Positions 54,526 through 63,714 of a stretch of 64,000 nt of DNA are shown piece after piece. Below the pieces are notes generated by a model. The model saw only the letters and a list, made by a program, of their open reading frames with translations. It did not search any database and was not told where the DNA came from. Position 1 is the stretch's first letter; every line of letters begins with the position of its first letter. A program made the translations under genes and the position numbers. The DNA lies in assembly GCF_014192575.1 (NCBI RefSeq), contig NZ_JACHYC010000004.1:248001-312000 (forward strand), given 5' to 3'. Source of the stretch: Variovorax sp. Sphag1AA. GTDB lineage: Bacteria; Pseudomonadota; Gammaproteobacteria; Burkholderiales; Burkholderiaceae_C.

Positions 54526-56586
54526 TCAAGCTTCGACGGGTGTCATCCTCGAGGCACCGGCGAGCGCCACGGCGCTGGCAGCCTGCGCGCGCTGGATGCG
54601 CGGCATCGCACCGACGTCGATGATGAATGCCACGCTGCCGTCGCCAAGGATGGTGGCCGCCGAGATGCCGGGCACCTTGCGGTAGTTGGTCTCGAGGTTC
54701 TTCACCACCACCTGGTGCTGGCCGAGCAGCTCGTCCACCAGCAGCGCAAAGCGTGCGTCGTCGGCCTGCACGATCACGAGGATGCCCTGCGTCGGATTCA
54801 CTTGCGCACCCGACACGTCGAACACGCGATGCAGTTCGATCAGCGGCAGGTATTCGCCGCGCACCTTGATGACGTGGCCATCGCTGGTGATCGAATGCAG
54901 GTGCTCCGGCAGCGGCTGCAGCGACTCGATCACGTAGGACAGCGGCAGGATGTAGGCCTCGTTGCCCACCTTGACCGACATGCCGTTCAGGATCGCGAGC
55001 GTCAGCGGCAGCACGATGCGGGTGGTCGTGCCGTAGCCGCCGCGCGACTGGATCTCGACGTGGCCGCCCATTTCCTGGATGTTTCGCTTGACCACGTCCA
55101 TGCCCACGCCGCGGCCCGAGATGTCGGTCACCTGCTCCGCAGTGGAGAAGCCCGGCGCGAAGATGAGTTGCCAGACTTCTTCGTCGGGCATCGATTCGCT
55201 GACCGCAAGCCCTTGCTGCATGGCCTTGGCGAGGATCTTCTCGCGATTGAGGCCGGCGCCGTCGTCGCTGACCTCGATCACGATGTTGCCGCCATGGTGC
55301 TGCGCCGAGAGCAGCAACTGGCCGGTCGCTTCCTTGCCCTTGGCCTGGCGGATGTCGGGCGTCTCGATGCCGTGGTCGAGGCTGTTGCGGACGAGGTGCG
55401 TGAGCGGATCGATGATGCGTTCGATCAGGCCCTTGTCGAGCTCGGTTTCCTTGCCGAAGGTGTCGAGCCGCACCTGCTTTCCGAGCTTGGCGCTCACGTC
55501 GCGGATCACGCGCGGGAAGCGGCTGAAGACGTAGTCCATCGGCATCATGCGGATGGACATGACCGATTCCTGCAGGTCGCGCGCATTGCGCTCCAGGTGG
55601 CCCAGGCCACTGAGGAAACGCTCGTAAGCCACCGGGTCGAGCATCGTCGCGGCCTGCGTGAGCATGGATTGCGTGATGACGAGTTCGCCCACGAGGTTGA
55701 TGAGCTGGTCGACCTTCTCCACGTCCACGCGGATCGAGCTCGAATCCTTCGCCGCTGCTGCGGCGGCGGGTGCTGCAGCAGCCGGTGCGGACGCTTGCGC
55801 CCGTGCGGGTTCGGCAGTCGGTGCCGCAGGTGCTGCGGCAACGGGTGCGGCTGCAACGGGCTCAACAGGGGCCGCAGGCGCAGCAGCCTCGCGGGCAATG
55901 TCGATCTGCGATTCGTCGATGACGAAGCAGCACACCGCGATGATCTCGTCGGGCTCGCAGGTGGTGTCGAGCATGACGGTCAACTGGTCATTGCTGCGCG
56001 TGCGCGAGACGATCTTGCCGAGGTTGGCCAGCTCGTCTGCGAGCAGGTCGCACTCGCCGTCCGACAGGCCGCTCAGGCGGATGCGCAGCGCACCGCCCGC
56101 GTCGGACGCCCCGGCTTCCGGCGCCGCAGCCGCCACGGGCGCCGCTGCAGGCGCAGGCGCAGCCACGGGTGCAGGTGCCGGCGCGAGAGACTTGCCATCG
56201 GCGGTCTCGAGCGCGAGTTGCTGAAGCACGGCGCAGATGTGCGCCACCATGTCAGGCTCGGGTTCTTTGCCAGCCTGGTAGGCAGTGAGTTGTTCTTGCA
56301 AGGCGTCCTTCGTTTCCAAAAAGGCATCGATCATGGGCGCGCTCAGACGAAGCTGGTTGTGGCGTGCCCGGTCCAGGAGGGTCTCCAGCAGGTGCGTCGT
56401 TTCGGTCAACGCGGTAAAGCCGAAGGTCGCGGCGCCGCCCTTGATCGAATGGGCCGCACGAAAAATGGCGTTGAGCTGTTCGCTGTCCGGCGAATCGACA
56501 TCGAGCTCGAGGAGCAGCTGCTCCATCTCGGCCAGAAGCTCGATCGCTTCGACAAAGAATGCTTGGGAAAACTGACTGAGGTCCAT
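54526..56586 (-). CDS. cheA: Chemotaxis sensor kinase CheA
   Basis: A 686-residue kinase. The HPt domain has the phosphorylated histidine at residue 46 (FRAAHSIKGGA). A P2-like CheY-binding region and two Ala/Pro linkers follow, then dimerisation (INLVGELVITQSMLTQ) and the ATPase with N-box HLVRNSLDHGIE, DDGAGLNREKI and GRGVGMDVVKRNI. The CheW-like C-terminal domain follows. It is 15 bases after motB. CheW is not encoded next to it in this window. Confidence 0.96.
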   Translation of the reverse strand: MDLSQFSQAFFVEAIELLAEMEQLLLELDVDSPDSEQLNAIFRAAHSIKGGAATFGFTALTETTHLLETLLDRARHNQLRLSAPMIDAFLETKDALQEQLTAYQAGKEPEPDMVAHICAVLQQLALETADGKSLAPAPAPVAAPAPAAAPVAAAAPEAGASDAGGALRIRLSGLSDGECDLLADELANLGKIVSRTRSNDQLTVMLDTTCEPDEIIAVCCFVIDESQIDIAREAAAPAAPVEPVAAAPVAAAPAAPTAEPARAQASAPAAAAPAAAAAAKDSSSIRVDVEKVDQLINLVGELVITQSMLTQAATMLDPVAYERFLSGLGHLERNARDLQESVMSIRMMPMDYVFSRFPRVIRDVSAKLGKQVRLDTFGKETELDKGLIERIIDPLTHLVRNSLDHGIETPDIRQAKGKEATGQLLLSAQHHGGNIVIEVSDDGAGLNREKILAKAMQQGLAVSESMPDEEVWQLIFAPGFSTAEQVTDISGRGVGMDVVKRNIQEMGGHVEIQSRGGYGTTTRIVLPLTLAILNGMSVKVGNEAYILPLSYVIESLQPLPEHLHSITSDGHVIKVRGEYLPLIELHRVFDVSGAQVNPTQGILVIVQADDARFALLVDELLGQHQVVVKNLETNYRKVPGISAATILGDGSVAFIIDVGAMPRIQRAQAASAVALAGASRMTPVEA

Positions 56587-56601
56587 GTTTTTGCTTCGCT
56601 G

Positions 56602-57528
56602 CTACTGGGTGGGCGCGGATGGATTGAAAGACGTCGGCTTCACAGAAGCAGCCTCCGTGCTTGCGGGCAACGACGTGCCGACTCTCGACTTGTTGAGCTC
56701 GCCGCTGTTCTCGCGCTCGATGCGGTCCTGTGTCTGGCGGTTCAGGACGATGATGCTGATGCGCCGGTTGATCGGGTTGCGCGGGTCGGCGTTGTCGAGG
56801 TGCATGCTGTCGGCCAGGCCGACGACGCGCAGCACCTTGCTCTCGTTCATGCCGCCCATCACGAGCTCGCGCCGCGATGCGTTGGCGCGATCGGCCGACA
56901 ACTCCCAGTTGCCGTAGGCCTTGTCGCCGTTGGTGTAGACGATGGCGTCGGTGTGGCCCGACAGGGTGATCTTGTTGGGAAGGTCGTTGAGCGTCGGCCC
57001 CAGCGCGCGAAGGATGGCGCGCATGTGCGGCACGACGCGAGCACTCGCGAGGTCGAACATCGGGCGCTTTTCGCTGTCGACGATCTGAAGGCGCAGGCCT
57101 TCGGTCGTGATGTCGATCAGGATCTGCGAGCGCAGCTGCTTGAAGATCGGGCTGTTCTCGATCAGGTCGTCCAGGCGCTTCTTCATGTCGGCGAGGCGCG
57201 CGGCATCTTCCATCTCGGCACGTTCGGCGTCGGAGAGCTTCTCTTCGCCTTCCTCCGCGATCGGGTCCGGGCCGCCGCCCGGGATCACGCTCGAACTCAG
57301 GCTGTTCTTCTCTCCGCCGCTCAGTGCCACTTTGAGCGGCATGCGGAAATGCTCGGCGATGCCCTCGCGCTGCTTCGGCGTCGAGATCGACAGCAGCCAC
57401 ATCACGAGAAAGAACGCCATCATGGCCGTCATGAAGTCGGCGTAGGCGATCTTCCAGCCGCCGCCGTGGTGGCCACCGCCACCCCCGGCGACCTTCTTGA
57501 TGATGACGCGGTGCTTGTCTGCGCTCAT
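56602..57528 (-). CDS. motB: Flagellar motor stator protein MotB
   Basis: A 308-residue stator subunit that anchors to peptidoglycan. One membrane segment (WKIAYADFMTAMMAFFLVMWLLS, about residues 25-47) holds the proton-carrying aspartate of the YADFM motif. The C-terminal OmpA-like domain has ITLSGHTDAIVY and NWELSADRANASRRELV. A glycine/histidine-rich stretch (GGGGGHHGGG) precedes the membrane segment. It follows motA by 17 bases. Confidence 0.95.
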   Translation of the reverse strand: MSADKHRVIIKKVAGGGGGHHGGGWKIAYADFMTAMMAFFLVMWLLSISTPKQREGIAEHFRMPLKVALSGGEKNSLSSSVIPGGGPDPIAEEGEEKLSDAERAEMEDAARLADMKKRLDDLIENSPIFKQLRSQILIDITTEGLRLQIVDSEKRPMFDLASARVVPHMRAILRALGPTLNDLPNKITLSGHTDAIVYTNGDKAYGNWELSADRANASRRELVMGGMNESKVLRVVGLADSMHLDNADPRNPINRRISIIVLNRQTQDRIERENSGELNKSRVGTSLPASTEAASVKPTSFNPSAPTQ

Positions 57529-57545
57529 GGTCTACGCCCCGGCGA

Positions 57546-58406
57546 TCAGCGTGCCTTGACTTCGCGGACGTGCTCGTCGAGCTCGTTGAAAGTCGGACGC
57601 TCGGTCGAGAACAGCACCTTGCGGCCGAACTCCACTGCCAGTTGCGGTGCATAGCCGTTCAGGCTTGCGAGCAACGTGACCTTTGCACACTGGAAGACCT
57701 TCATGCCCTCTTCGACCTTCTGGTCGATCACGGTCGCGAGCGGCATCACGAAACCATAGGCCATCAGCACGCCGAGGAAGGTACCGACCATTGCGTGAGC
57801 AATCAGCGAGCCCATCTCGGAAGGCGGCAGGTTGGCCGAACCGAGTGCATGCACCACACCCAGCACCGCGGCCACGATGCCCAGTGCAGGCAGCGCATCG
57901 CCGACACGCGCCAGGCTGTGCGAAGGCACTTCGGCCTCGTGTCGGATGGTCTCGATCTCGTGGTCCATCAGCGCCTCGATCTCGAAGGCGTCGGTGTTGC
58001 CGCTCACCATCAGGCGCAGGTAGTCGCACAGGAACTCCATGAGTTCGTGCTCGCCCATGATCTCCGGATAGCGGTTGAAGATCTCGCTTTCCTTCGGGTT
58101 CTCCACGTCGGACTCGAGCTTCATCATGCCGTCCTTGCGCGCCTTGGCGAGCAGCTCATACAGCAACGCGAGCAGATCCATGTAGAGCTGCTGGTTGTGC
58201 TTGGACGAACGAAGGAGCAACGGCAATTCCTTCATCGTCGCCTTGATCGTCTTGCCGTTGTTGCCGGCAATGAAGGCGCCCAATGCGGCGCCTCCGATCA
58301 TCAGCACTTCGATCGGCTGGAACAGGACGCCGAAATGACCGCCCATGAGGGCATAGCCCCCGAACACGGTTCCCACCACCACCAGGTATCCGACCAGCAC
58401 CAGCAC
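57546..58406 (-). CDS. motA: Flagellar motor stator protein MotA
   Basis: A 286-residue polytopic stator subunit with four membrane segments (about residues 2-20, 32-50, 170-190 and 202-222) and a large cytoplasmic loop that contacts FliG. Conserved blocks are ARVGDALPALGIVAAVLGVVHAL and FLGVLMAYGFVMPLA; the C-terminal tail contains RPTFNELDEHVR. It starts the motA-motB-cheA series 64 bases after flhC. Confidence 0.96.
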   Translation of the reverse strand: MLVLVGYLVVVGTVFGGYALMGGHFGVLFQPIEVLMIGGAALGAFIAGNNGKTIKATMKELPLLLRSSKHNQQLYMDLLALLYELLAKARKDGMMKLESDVENPKESEIFNRYPEIMGEHELMEFLCDYLRLMVSGNTDAFEIEALMDHEIETIRHEAEVPSHSLARVGDALPALGIVAAVLGVVHALGSANLPPSEMGSLIAHAMVGTFLGVLMAYGFVMPLATVIDQKVEEGMKVFQCAKVTLLASLNGYAPQLAVEFGRKVLFSTERPTFNELDEHVREVKAR

Positions 58407-58470
58407 ACGCTTCCCCTTTTGCCCTCAGGCGTCAAATCAAATGGTTCGATTTCGAATTGAATGAATCGCC

Positions 58471-59076
58471 TCAATGGCCTCCGACGGCGGCTTGCGGTTG
58501 CGCGCGCGCCAGAACGGCGTCGGAAGCGAAATCCGAATCTGCCGGCGCTTCAACCCTCTTCGGAGCGCGCGCCTTGCCTGCGCGCGAAGGCGGGCGGCAG
58601 AGCACGCACACATAGCCATGCTTGTTGTCGTGCGCATGCGCGACGAAGCGCCCGCCACAACGGCTGCAGGTGCTCAGCTGGAGCATGTCGCTCTCGAAGA
58701 AGCGCACCATCGTGTAGGCACGCGTGAAGTCCAGCACGACCTCGCCGCCATGCGCCTCGATCTGTTCCATGTACAGGCGATAGCTCTTGATGAGCGCCCG
58801 CAACGGGGTCTCGTACGCCTCTTCCAGCATGAAGCGGTACATGTTGTAGAACATCGAGGAATGGATATTGGCCAACCAGGTCATGTACCAATCCGTCGAA
58901 AAAGGCAAAAGCCCTTTTGGCGGCGAAACGCCTTTCAATTCCTTGTAAAGGCGAATCAGGCGTTCCCGACTCAGGCCGACTTCCGATTCGAGAAATTGCA
59001 GTCGCGCACCCAATTCAATCAGCTCGATGGCCAATTGAACTTCGCGCACTTCGCCGAGAACGCTTTTTTTGGTCAT
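58471..59076 (-). CDS. flhC: Flagellar master regulator subunit FlhC
   Basis: A 201-residue partner of FlhD; the FlhD4C2 complex activates early flagellar promoters. The zinc cluster is visible as CSRCGGRFVAHAH followed by YVCVLC, giving four cysteines. Its ATG overlaps the flhD stop by 4 bases. Confidence 0.95.
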   Translation of the reverse strand: MTKKSVLGEVREVQLAIELIELGARLQFLESEVGLSRERLIRLYKELKGVSPPKGLLPFSTDWYMTWLANIHSSMFYNMYRFMLEEAYETPLRALIKSYRLYMEQIEAHGGEVVLDFTRAYTMVRFFESDMLQLSTCSRCGGRFVAHAHDNKHGYVCVLCRPPSRAGKARAPKRVEAPADSDFASDAVLARAQPQAAVGGH

Positions 59077-59426
59077 GCCATTGCGTCCGCTTCACGCGAC
59101 TGAATTTTTCGCGCAGACATCAGGATCGACATATGCGCCTGCTGGAGCGTCGAATCCTTTTCTTCGCCAAATACGGCGAACATCGGATGATCGTCGAGGC
59201 GGAAACTGCAGAGCAGAAAATTCGACGCCGCCATTTTGACGATCTGAGTCAAAGACATGTTGGCCAGCAAATCAGCGAGTTCGCGGCCGACCCCCAAACG
59301 ATACATGGCTGCTGCGCGATCCTGCTTGGCCAGCTTTTGCGCGAGCAGCATATAGGCGAGGTTGATGTCGCCGATCTCTTTCGAGATGTCGCCATTGCTC
59401 GCACCACCGTCAGTTTCCAATTCCAC
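59073..59426 (-). CDS. flhD: Flagellar master regulator subunit FlhD (GTG start)
   Basis: A 117-residue helical protein of the FlhD family (DINLAYMLLAQKLAKQDRAAAMYRLGVGRELADLLANMSLTQIVKMAASNFLLCSFR). The GTG at 59426 has CGGAG 7 bases upstream. It is coupled to flhC. An AT-rich upstream region with a FliA-like element precedes it. Confidence 0.94.
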   Translation of the reverse strand: MELETDGGASNGDISKEIGDINLAYMLLAQKLAKQDRAAAMYRLGVGRELADLLANMSLTQIVKMAASNFLLCSFRLDDHPMFAVFGEEKDSTLQQAHMSILMSARKIQSREADAMA

Positions 59427-59455
59427 TCTGCACTCCGTTTGATATTGGCTCTAGT

Positions 59456-59481
59456 CTATCGGCAGGTTTTAACAATCTTTA
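59456..59481 (-). promoter_or_regulatory. FliA (sigma-28)-like promoter before flhDC
   Basis: On the minus strand, TAAA (59478-59481) is followed after 14 bases by GCCGATAG (59456-59463). Seven of eight -10 positions match GCCGATAA; the spacer is one base shorter than the usual 15. The resulting leader to the flhD GTG would be only about 22 bases, which still contains the ribosome site. Whether it is active is unknown. Confidence 0.5.
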
Positions 59482-59742
59482 ACATCTTGCCCGCCGCTCG
59501 TACCAGAAAGTGAGACTTATCTGACACGGCCCTGAACAACTCCAAATCCCGAGAAACCCTCACTTGAGAGAAGTAAGTAGAATGAGTACAAATCAAATGA
59601 TCGATGTAGTTTCATTGATGGATAAAAAAGTATTCAAACCACCAATGAGACAAAATCACGACATCAATTGTTCATTCCTTTTATGAATTCTCATTAACAC
59701 GAAACCAAAAGTATCAATTCAAAAAACTTCGTGTGAAATATT
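59482..59742. other. AT-rich gene-free region upstream of flhDC
   Basis: Together with the promoter element this forms a 316-base gap between the FlhB-like gene and flhD. Most of it (about 59560-59760) is strikingly AT-rich against high-GC surroundings, with A/T runs such as GGATAAAAAAGTATTC. I see no gene, tRNA or clear hairpin. It most likely carries the regulatory sites of the flhDC master operon. I could not assign a sigma-70 promoter with confidence. Confidence 0.7.
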
Positions 59743-60036
59743 TCATGACATTCGCCTCGGAAGTGCACTCGTGTCACTTTCGAGACTGTGAATCCACGCC
59801 ATCAACTCGGCCACGGCGCGGTAGAGCTGCGGCGGGATCTGCTGGTCGAGGTTCACCTGCATCAGCAGACGCACGAGGTCCGCGGACTCGTGCACGTAGA
59901 GGCCGTTCGCCTTCGCCTCGCGCATGATCGACTCGGCCACCACGCCATAACCTTTCGCCACGACCACCGGCGCCTTCGAGGCGTCCGCGTGCGACAGGGC
60001 CACCGCGCTCTGGCGGTCGTCCATCGCGGCGGTCAT
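59743..60036 (-). CDS. FlhB C-terminal-domain-like protein (FlhX type)
   Basis: A 97-residue protein matching the FlhB cytoplasmic domain downstream of the NPTH cleavage site: PVVVAKGYGVVAESIMREAKANGLYVHESADLVRLLMQVNLDQQIPPQLYRAVAELMAWIHSLE. It has no membrane segments and no NPTH motif. In other bacteria such stand-alone FlhB-C proteins (FlhX) can substitute for the cleaved FlhB-CC fragment. The ATG at 60036 (MTAAMDD) overlaps the fliK stop by 4 bases, linking it to the hook-length switch partner. Confidence 0.82.
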   Translation of the reverse strand: MTAAMDDRQSAVALSHADASKAPVVVAKGYGVVAESIMREAKANGLYVHESADLVRLLMQVNLDQQIPPQLYRAVAELMAWIHSLESDTSALPRRMS

Positions 60037-61313
60037 GACGGATTCATCCCGGCAACCTGGAAGTCCTGCAGACGCAGGCCGATCGCATCGAATCGCTTTG
60101 CCAGTGCCCCACCGTCTGCGCGCAGACGCGCGACGGTGACGGCTTCGACTGCACTCAGGCGCGCCTGCACGCCGTCGCCTGCGAGACTGAGCCGCACGTC
60201 GACGACGCCCAGGTTCGGCAAATGCATCGACACCGTGGTGGACCAGGAGCGCGCCACTTCTTCGCCGCCCGCATGGGACTCGCGCTCTTCGGCTTCCTGC
60301 TCGATCGACCATTGCATCGGCACACCGGGCCACGCTTCTCCGCTCCAGCGGAAGACGGAAGTGGCAAGCAGATCAAGCTGCTGGTGCACCAGGCCGACAG
60401 ACTGCGGATGGATCATCTCTGTCGCGACGGGCGCAAGCGCCGCCGTCGCTGCGTGGACCGCATGGCGAGTCGTGGCGCTTTCCGCGACGGCGCGCTCGGG
60501 CGCGGCTTCGGTCATCACCGCGGGCGCTTCGCCCCAGCGGTAGGCGGCATGAACACGTGCGGCTTCCGGACGGGTTTCTCCCTCAGCGGCTACCGGCACA
60601 TCGGCGGCAGGTGACTGCGCAGCCGCGGGCTTCGTCTCCTGCATATCGGCAGTGCCGCCCTGCCCGGCTGCTGCCGCAGGCTTTCCAGTATTCGATGCGA
60701 GTTCGTCAACTACCGGTGCGATGTCTTGCGCGACGGCTTGTTGCGATGCTTCAGCCGGCGACAAAGGCACGGCCGCGTTTGGTGCGACGGTCTGCGACTC
60801 GGCCGCAAGTGCCACCGCGAGCCCCGGCCCCGACCAGCGTGCCTGCGGCTCTTCGGCCAGCTGCGCCAGCGTGCGATTGCCCGCGGCGAACTCAACGAGA
60901 TGCGATTCGTAGAACAGCCCACTCTTCGAAACGTTCTGCGACAGCGTGCCCGCGAGCGCAGCCGGATCGGGCGCCTTCGCGGAAGTCCAGGCGGGAGCGG
61001 TGCCGCGCACCGGACCTGCATCGCCATGCTCATCCGCCAGCAGCGCGCTGATGACCCGCGCCGCCGCCGACAGATCGGCCTTCGCGGCGCGCGTCGATGA
61101 ACCTTCGCGATATGCCGCTTCGCCGATGGCACCGGGCAGCAGTCGTTCGAGCGCCGCGTTCGACGGCAGGCGCACGTCGTTCGCGACCCTCCCCACCTGC
61201 AACGCGGGTCCAGGCGGGCCGATCTCGGCCTCGCTCTTGATGGCGAGCACGTCCGTCCGCGGCGAAGCCTTCGTCGTGAGGAGCGTGTCGATCAACCCGG
61301 ACAAAGCGATCAT
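60033..61313 (-). CDS. fliK: Flagellar hook-length control protein FliK
   Basis: A 426-residue Ala/Pro-rich protein with the FliK C-terminal core (LPNLGVVDVRLSLAGDGVQARLSAVEAVTVARLRADGGALAKRFDAIGLRLQDFQV, about residues 362-420). The low-complexity N-terminal two-thirds is usual for this molecular ruler, which acts with FlhB to switch export from hook to filament. It lies between fliT and the FlhB-like gene. N-terminal family matching is weak, so identity rests on the C-terminal domain and context. Confidence 0.87.
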   Translation of the reverse strand: MIALSGLIDTLLTTKASPRTDVLAIKSEAEIGPPGPALQVGRVANDVRLPSNAALERLLPGAIGEAAYREGSSTRAAKADLSAAARVISALLADEHGDAGPVRGTAPAWTSAKAPDPAALAGTLSQNVSKSGLFYESHLVEFAAGNRTLAQLAEEPQARWSGPGLAVALAAESQTVAPNAAVPLSPAEASQQAVAQDIAPVVDELASNTGKPAAAAGQGGTADMQETKPAAAQSPAADVPVAAEGETRPEAARVHAAYRWGEAPAVMTEAAPERAVAESATTRHAVHAATAALAPVATEMIHPQSVGLVHQQLDLLATSVFRWSGEAWPGVPMQWSIEQEAEERESHAGGEEVARSWSTTVSMHLPNLGVVDVRLSLAGDGVQARLSAVEAVTVARLRADGGALAKRFDAIGLRLQDFQVAGMNPS

Positions 61314-61332
61314 GGCGCGATCTCAGTCCAGC

Positions 61333-61686
61333 TCAGTGGGGCGGGCCGTAGGCCTTGCCCAGCGTCTGCTGCTGATGCAGCGAACTCATGCGCGCGATCA
61401 GTTGCTGGATCTCCGGCTTCACCAGACCGCACACCTCGTCCTGGTCGAGGCGGATGCGCGCGATCAGGCGCCGCATCTCGTCGTATTGCGCCGGGTCCAG
61501 CACTTCCATCGGCTGCAGCACCTTGAGCCTGTCGACCAGCGCAGAACATTGCGCCTCCAGCTCCGGCAGCCGACCCCACTCCTTCTCACGCGCCAATTCA
61601 GCCATCAGCGAAACGCGCGTCGCGAGCTCGCTGTAGCAATGGACGACTTCACTCGTGACTGCCATGTTGTCCCTCGTCTTCCTCAT
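61333..61686 (-). CDS. fliT: Flagellar export chaperone FliT
   Basis: A 117-residue helical protein in the fliD-fliS-fliT order. FliT is the chaperone for the cap protein FliD and in enterics an anti-FlhDC factor. The sequence (VVHCYSELATRVSLMAELAREKEWGRLPELEAQCSALVDRLK) fits the FliT-like helical pattern. It is 11 bases after fliS. Family assignment depends partly on context. Confidence 0.85.
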   Translation of the reverse strand: MRKTRDNMAVTSEVVHCYSELATRVSLMAELAREKEWGRLPELEAQCSALVDRLKVLQPMEVLDPAQYDEMRRLIARIRLDQDEVCGLVKPEIQQLIARMSSLHQQQTLGKAYGPPH

Positions 61687-61697
61687 TTGTATCGGCT

Positions 61698-62117
61698 TCA
61701 GGCGGCCGCTGCGCCATCGATCTCGCGCCAGGCGCCTGCGATGTCATCGAGCAGGCGGTCGGCTTCGTCAAGCGCCTGCGCGTCGTTGCGCAGGTTCGCG
61801 TAGAGCAGTCGCTGCACGATGTAGCCGTAGAGCGCCGTCAGATTCCCCACCAGTTCTGCCCCCGACGCGCCGGCCGCATCAGCATCGAGACTCGCCTTGA
61901 GGCCGTTCTCGACGATGTTCACCGCCTGCGAGATCGCGCGGCCCTTGGCCACGACGTCACCGCTCGCCATGTGATGGCGCGCCATCCCGATGGCGGTCTT
62001 CGCGCCGTCGAAGAGCATGCTGATCAGCTGGTGCGGCGATGCGCTCATCGCGCCGGACTCGACACCGATGCGCGCATAGGCGCCGGCGCCGGTCCTGTGG
62101 TTGTGGGGGGTGTACAT
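61698..62117 (-). CDS. fliS: Flagellin chaperone FliS
   Basis: A 139-residue four-helix chaperone that binds flagellin. Typical are the region ASPHQLISMLFDGAKTAIGMARHHMASGDVVAKGRAISQAVNIVENGLKASLD and the segment LYGYIVQRLLYANLRND. It follows fliD by 25 bases. Confidence 0.94.
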   Translation of the reverse strand: MYTPHNHRTGAGAYARIGVESGAMSASPHQLISMLFDGAKTAIGMARHHMASGDVVAKGRAISQAVNIVENGLKASLDADAAGASGAELVGNLTALYGYIVQRLLYANLRNDAQALDEADRLLDDIAGAWREIDGAAAA

Positions 62118-62142
62118 GGGGTTCCGCTTCGCACTGTCGGCG

Positions 62143-63594
62143 TTACTTGCTGCTGCTGGTCATCGCATCGAACTGCTGCGTCAGGTAGGTCTTCGTGTTG
62201 TTCAGGCTCGCAACCAGCACGTCGAGCTGCGTGAACTGCTCGCGATAGCGATCCATGGCCGCGTTCACGCGGTCCTGCATCGCGTTGTACTGGTTGCTCA
62301 GGTCGTCCAGCGTGGCATTGATGCCGTTGGTCGCGGCAGTGAGCACGCCATCGGACGAGGTGAGGTTCGTCACCAGTGCGCTGACCTGCTTGCCGTAGCC
62401 CGAGGTGCTCGTGCTGTCGCTCGAGAACAGCGCGGCGACGCCCTTCATGTCCTTGGCCATGGCAGCGCTGAGCTTGGTGCTGTCCAGCGCCAGCGTGCCG
62501 TCCTTCTGCAGGCTCACGCCGATCTCCGAGAGCACCTTCATGTCATTCGTCCCGCCGGCTTGCGGCGTCGTGACTGCCTGGCGCACGCGGTTGATCAGGC
62601 CGCGCAGCGTCTGGTCGCCAGTGAGCGCAGCCGCGGTCTTGTTGTCGGCGTCGTAGGCGCTCAGCGTCGTCGCCGTGTTTTGCAACGCGTTGTAGGCGTT
62701 GACGAAGGCCGTGACCGCCGTGCTGACCACTGATGTGTCGGTTGTCATCTTGAGCGTGGTGTTGCCAGTCGCCGTCAGCGACAGCGTGGTGCCCTGGATG
62801 GCCTCCTCCACGGTGTTGCTTGCGCTCACCACATCGATACCGTTCACGCTGAGCTTCGCGTCCTGCGCGACCGAGGTCTGCTTCAGGGATTGCGTCCCGG
62901 CCGGGTCGTACCCCAGCAAGTTCTGCAAGGCGCTGTCGCCAGTCACCGAGATCTGCATGCTCGAGGTAGCACCGGTCTCCTTGGAGGTCAGTACCAGGCG
63001 ATACGGCGTGCCGCTACCGTCGTTCACGATGCTCGCGGTAACACCCGCATTGGCCTTGTTGATCGAGTCGCGGATGCCTTCGAGCGTGTTGTTGCCGCTG
63101 CCGATGGTGATCGACACCGAAGCGAGGTCGGCGTCGGCCGCGAAGCTGGCGCCGGTGTACTTGCCGGTCGTCGAATCGAGCGTGCCGCCCGTGATCGTGC
63201 CGAGCTGGATGGTCACGGTACCGCTGCCGATTGCGGTCTTCGAATCAGCCTGGCCGTTCGACACCAGCGATTGCGCCTGCGCGAGCTGGCCCACGTTGAC
63301 GGTGTAGGTGCCTGCGACGGTCGTTGCGCTGGTGATTGCGGAGAACAGCGTCGAATCGCCGACGCTCGCTTTCACCGTGTTGAACAGCGCCGGATCGGCC
63401 AGCTTGTCGCTGGCGGTCTTCAACGTATTGAGCGCGCTCTGGATCTGCGAATAGGCCGAGAGCTTGGTGGTGTAGCTCGTCGCGCGCGTCTGGATGTCCG
63501 TCAGCGGCGCGCTTTCGGCCGTCTGCAGGTTCGTCAGAAGAGTGCTGAGGTCGAGCCCGGAACCGACGCCGAGGCTGCTGATGGAGGTACTCAT
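62143..63594 (-). CDS. fliD: Flagellar cap protein FliD
   Basis: A 483-residue hook-associated filament cap. The N-terminus (SSLGVGSGLDLSTLLTNLQTAESAPL) and C-terminus (DRVNAAMDRYREQFTQLDVLVASLNNTKTYLTQQFDAM) are the conserved coiled regions of FliD; the Thr/Ser/Gly-rich centre forms the exposed domains. It is the first gene of the fliD-fliS-fliT-fliK-flhX series and lies 158 bases after the flagellin gene. Confidence 0.95.
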   Translation of the reverse strand: MSTSISSLGVGSGLDLSTLLTNLQTAESAPLTDIQTRATSYTTKLSAYSQIQSALNTLKTASDKLADPALFNTVKASVGDSTLFSAITSATTVAGTYTVNVGQLAQAQSLVSNGQADSKTAIGSGTVTIQLGTITGGTLDSTTGKYTGASFAADADLASVSITIGSGNNTLEGIRDSINKANAGVTASIVNDGSGTPYRLVLTSKETGATSSMQISVTGDSALQNLLGYDPAGTQSLKQTSVAQDAKLSVNGIDVVSASNTVEEAIQGTTLSLTATGNTTLKMTTDTSVVSTAVTAFVNAYNALQNTATTLSAYDADNKTAAALTGDQTLRGLINRVRQAVTTPQAGGTNDMKVLSEIGVSLQKDGTLALDSTKLSAAMAKDMKGVAALFSSDSTSTSGYGKQVSALVTNLTSSDGVLTAATNGINATLDDLSNQYNAMQDRVNAAMDRYREQFTQLDVLVASLNNTKTYLTQQFDAMTSSSK

Positions 63595-63714
63595 TGCTTC
63601 TTTCTCTTGTTCGTCTGTTCGATTCGCTTTTCTCTGCGGCCTGCTCGCGAAGCAGGCAAGCCGCAGGGAAAAGCGCAGGCATGCAACCGGGGCCGCACGC
63701 CTGCGCCGCGCTCA

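Noticed and set aside
54319..57654. An 1111-residue open frame on the plus strand across cheA and motB
   Set aside because: It is antisense to two clearly functional genes with intact motifs; long antisense frames are expected at this GC content, and the translation is Arg/His/Val-rich without domains.
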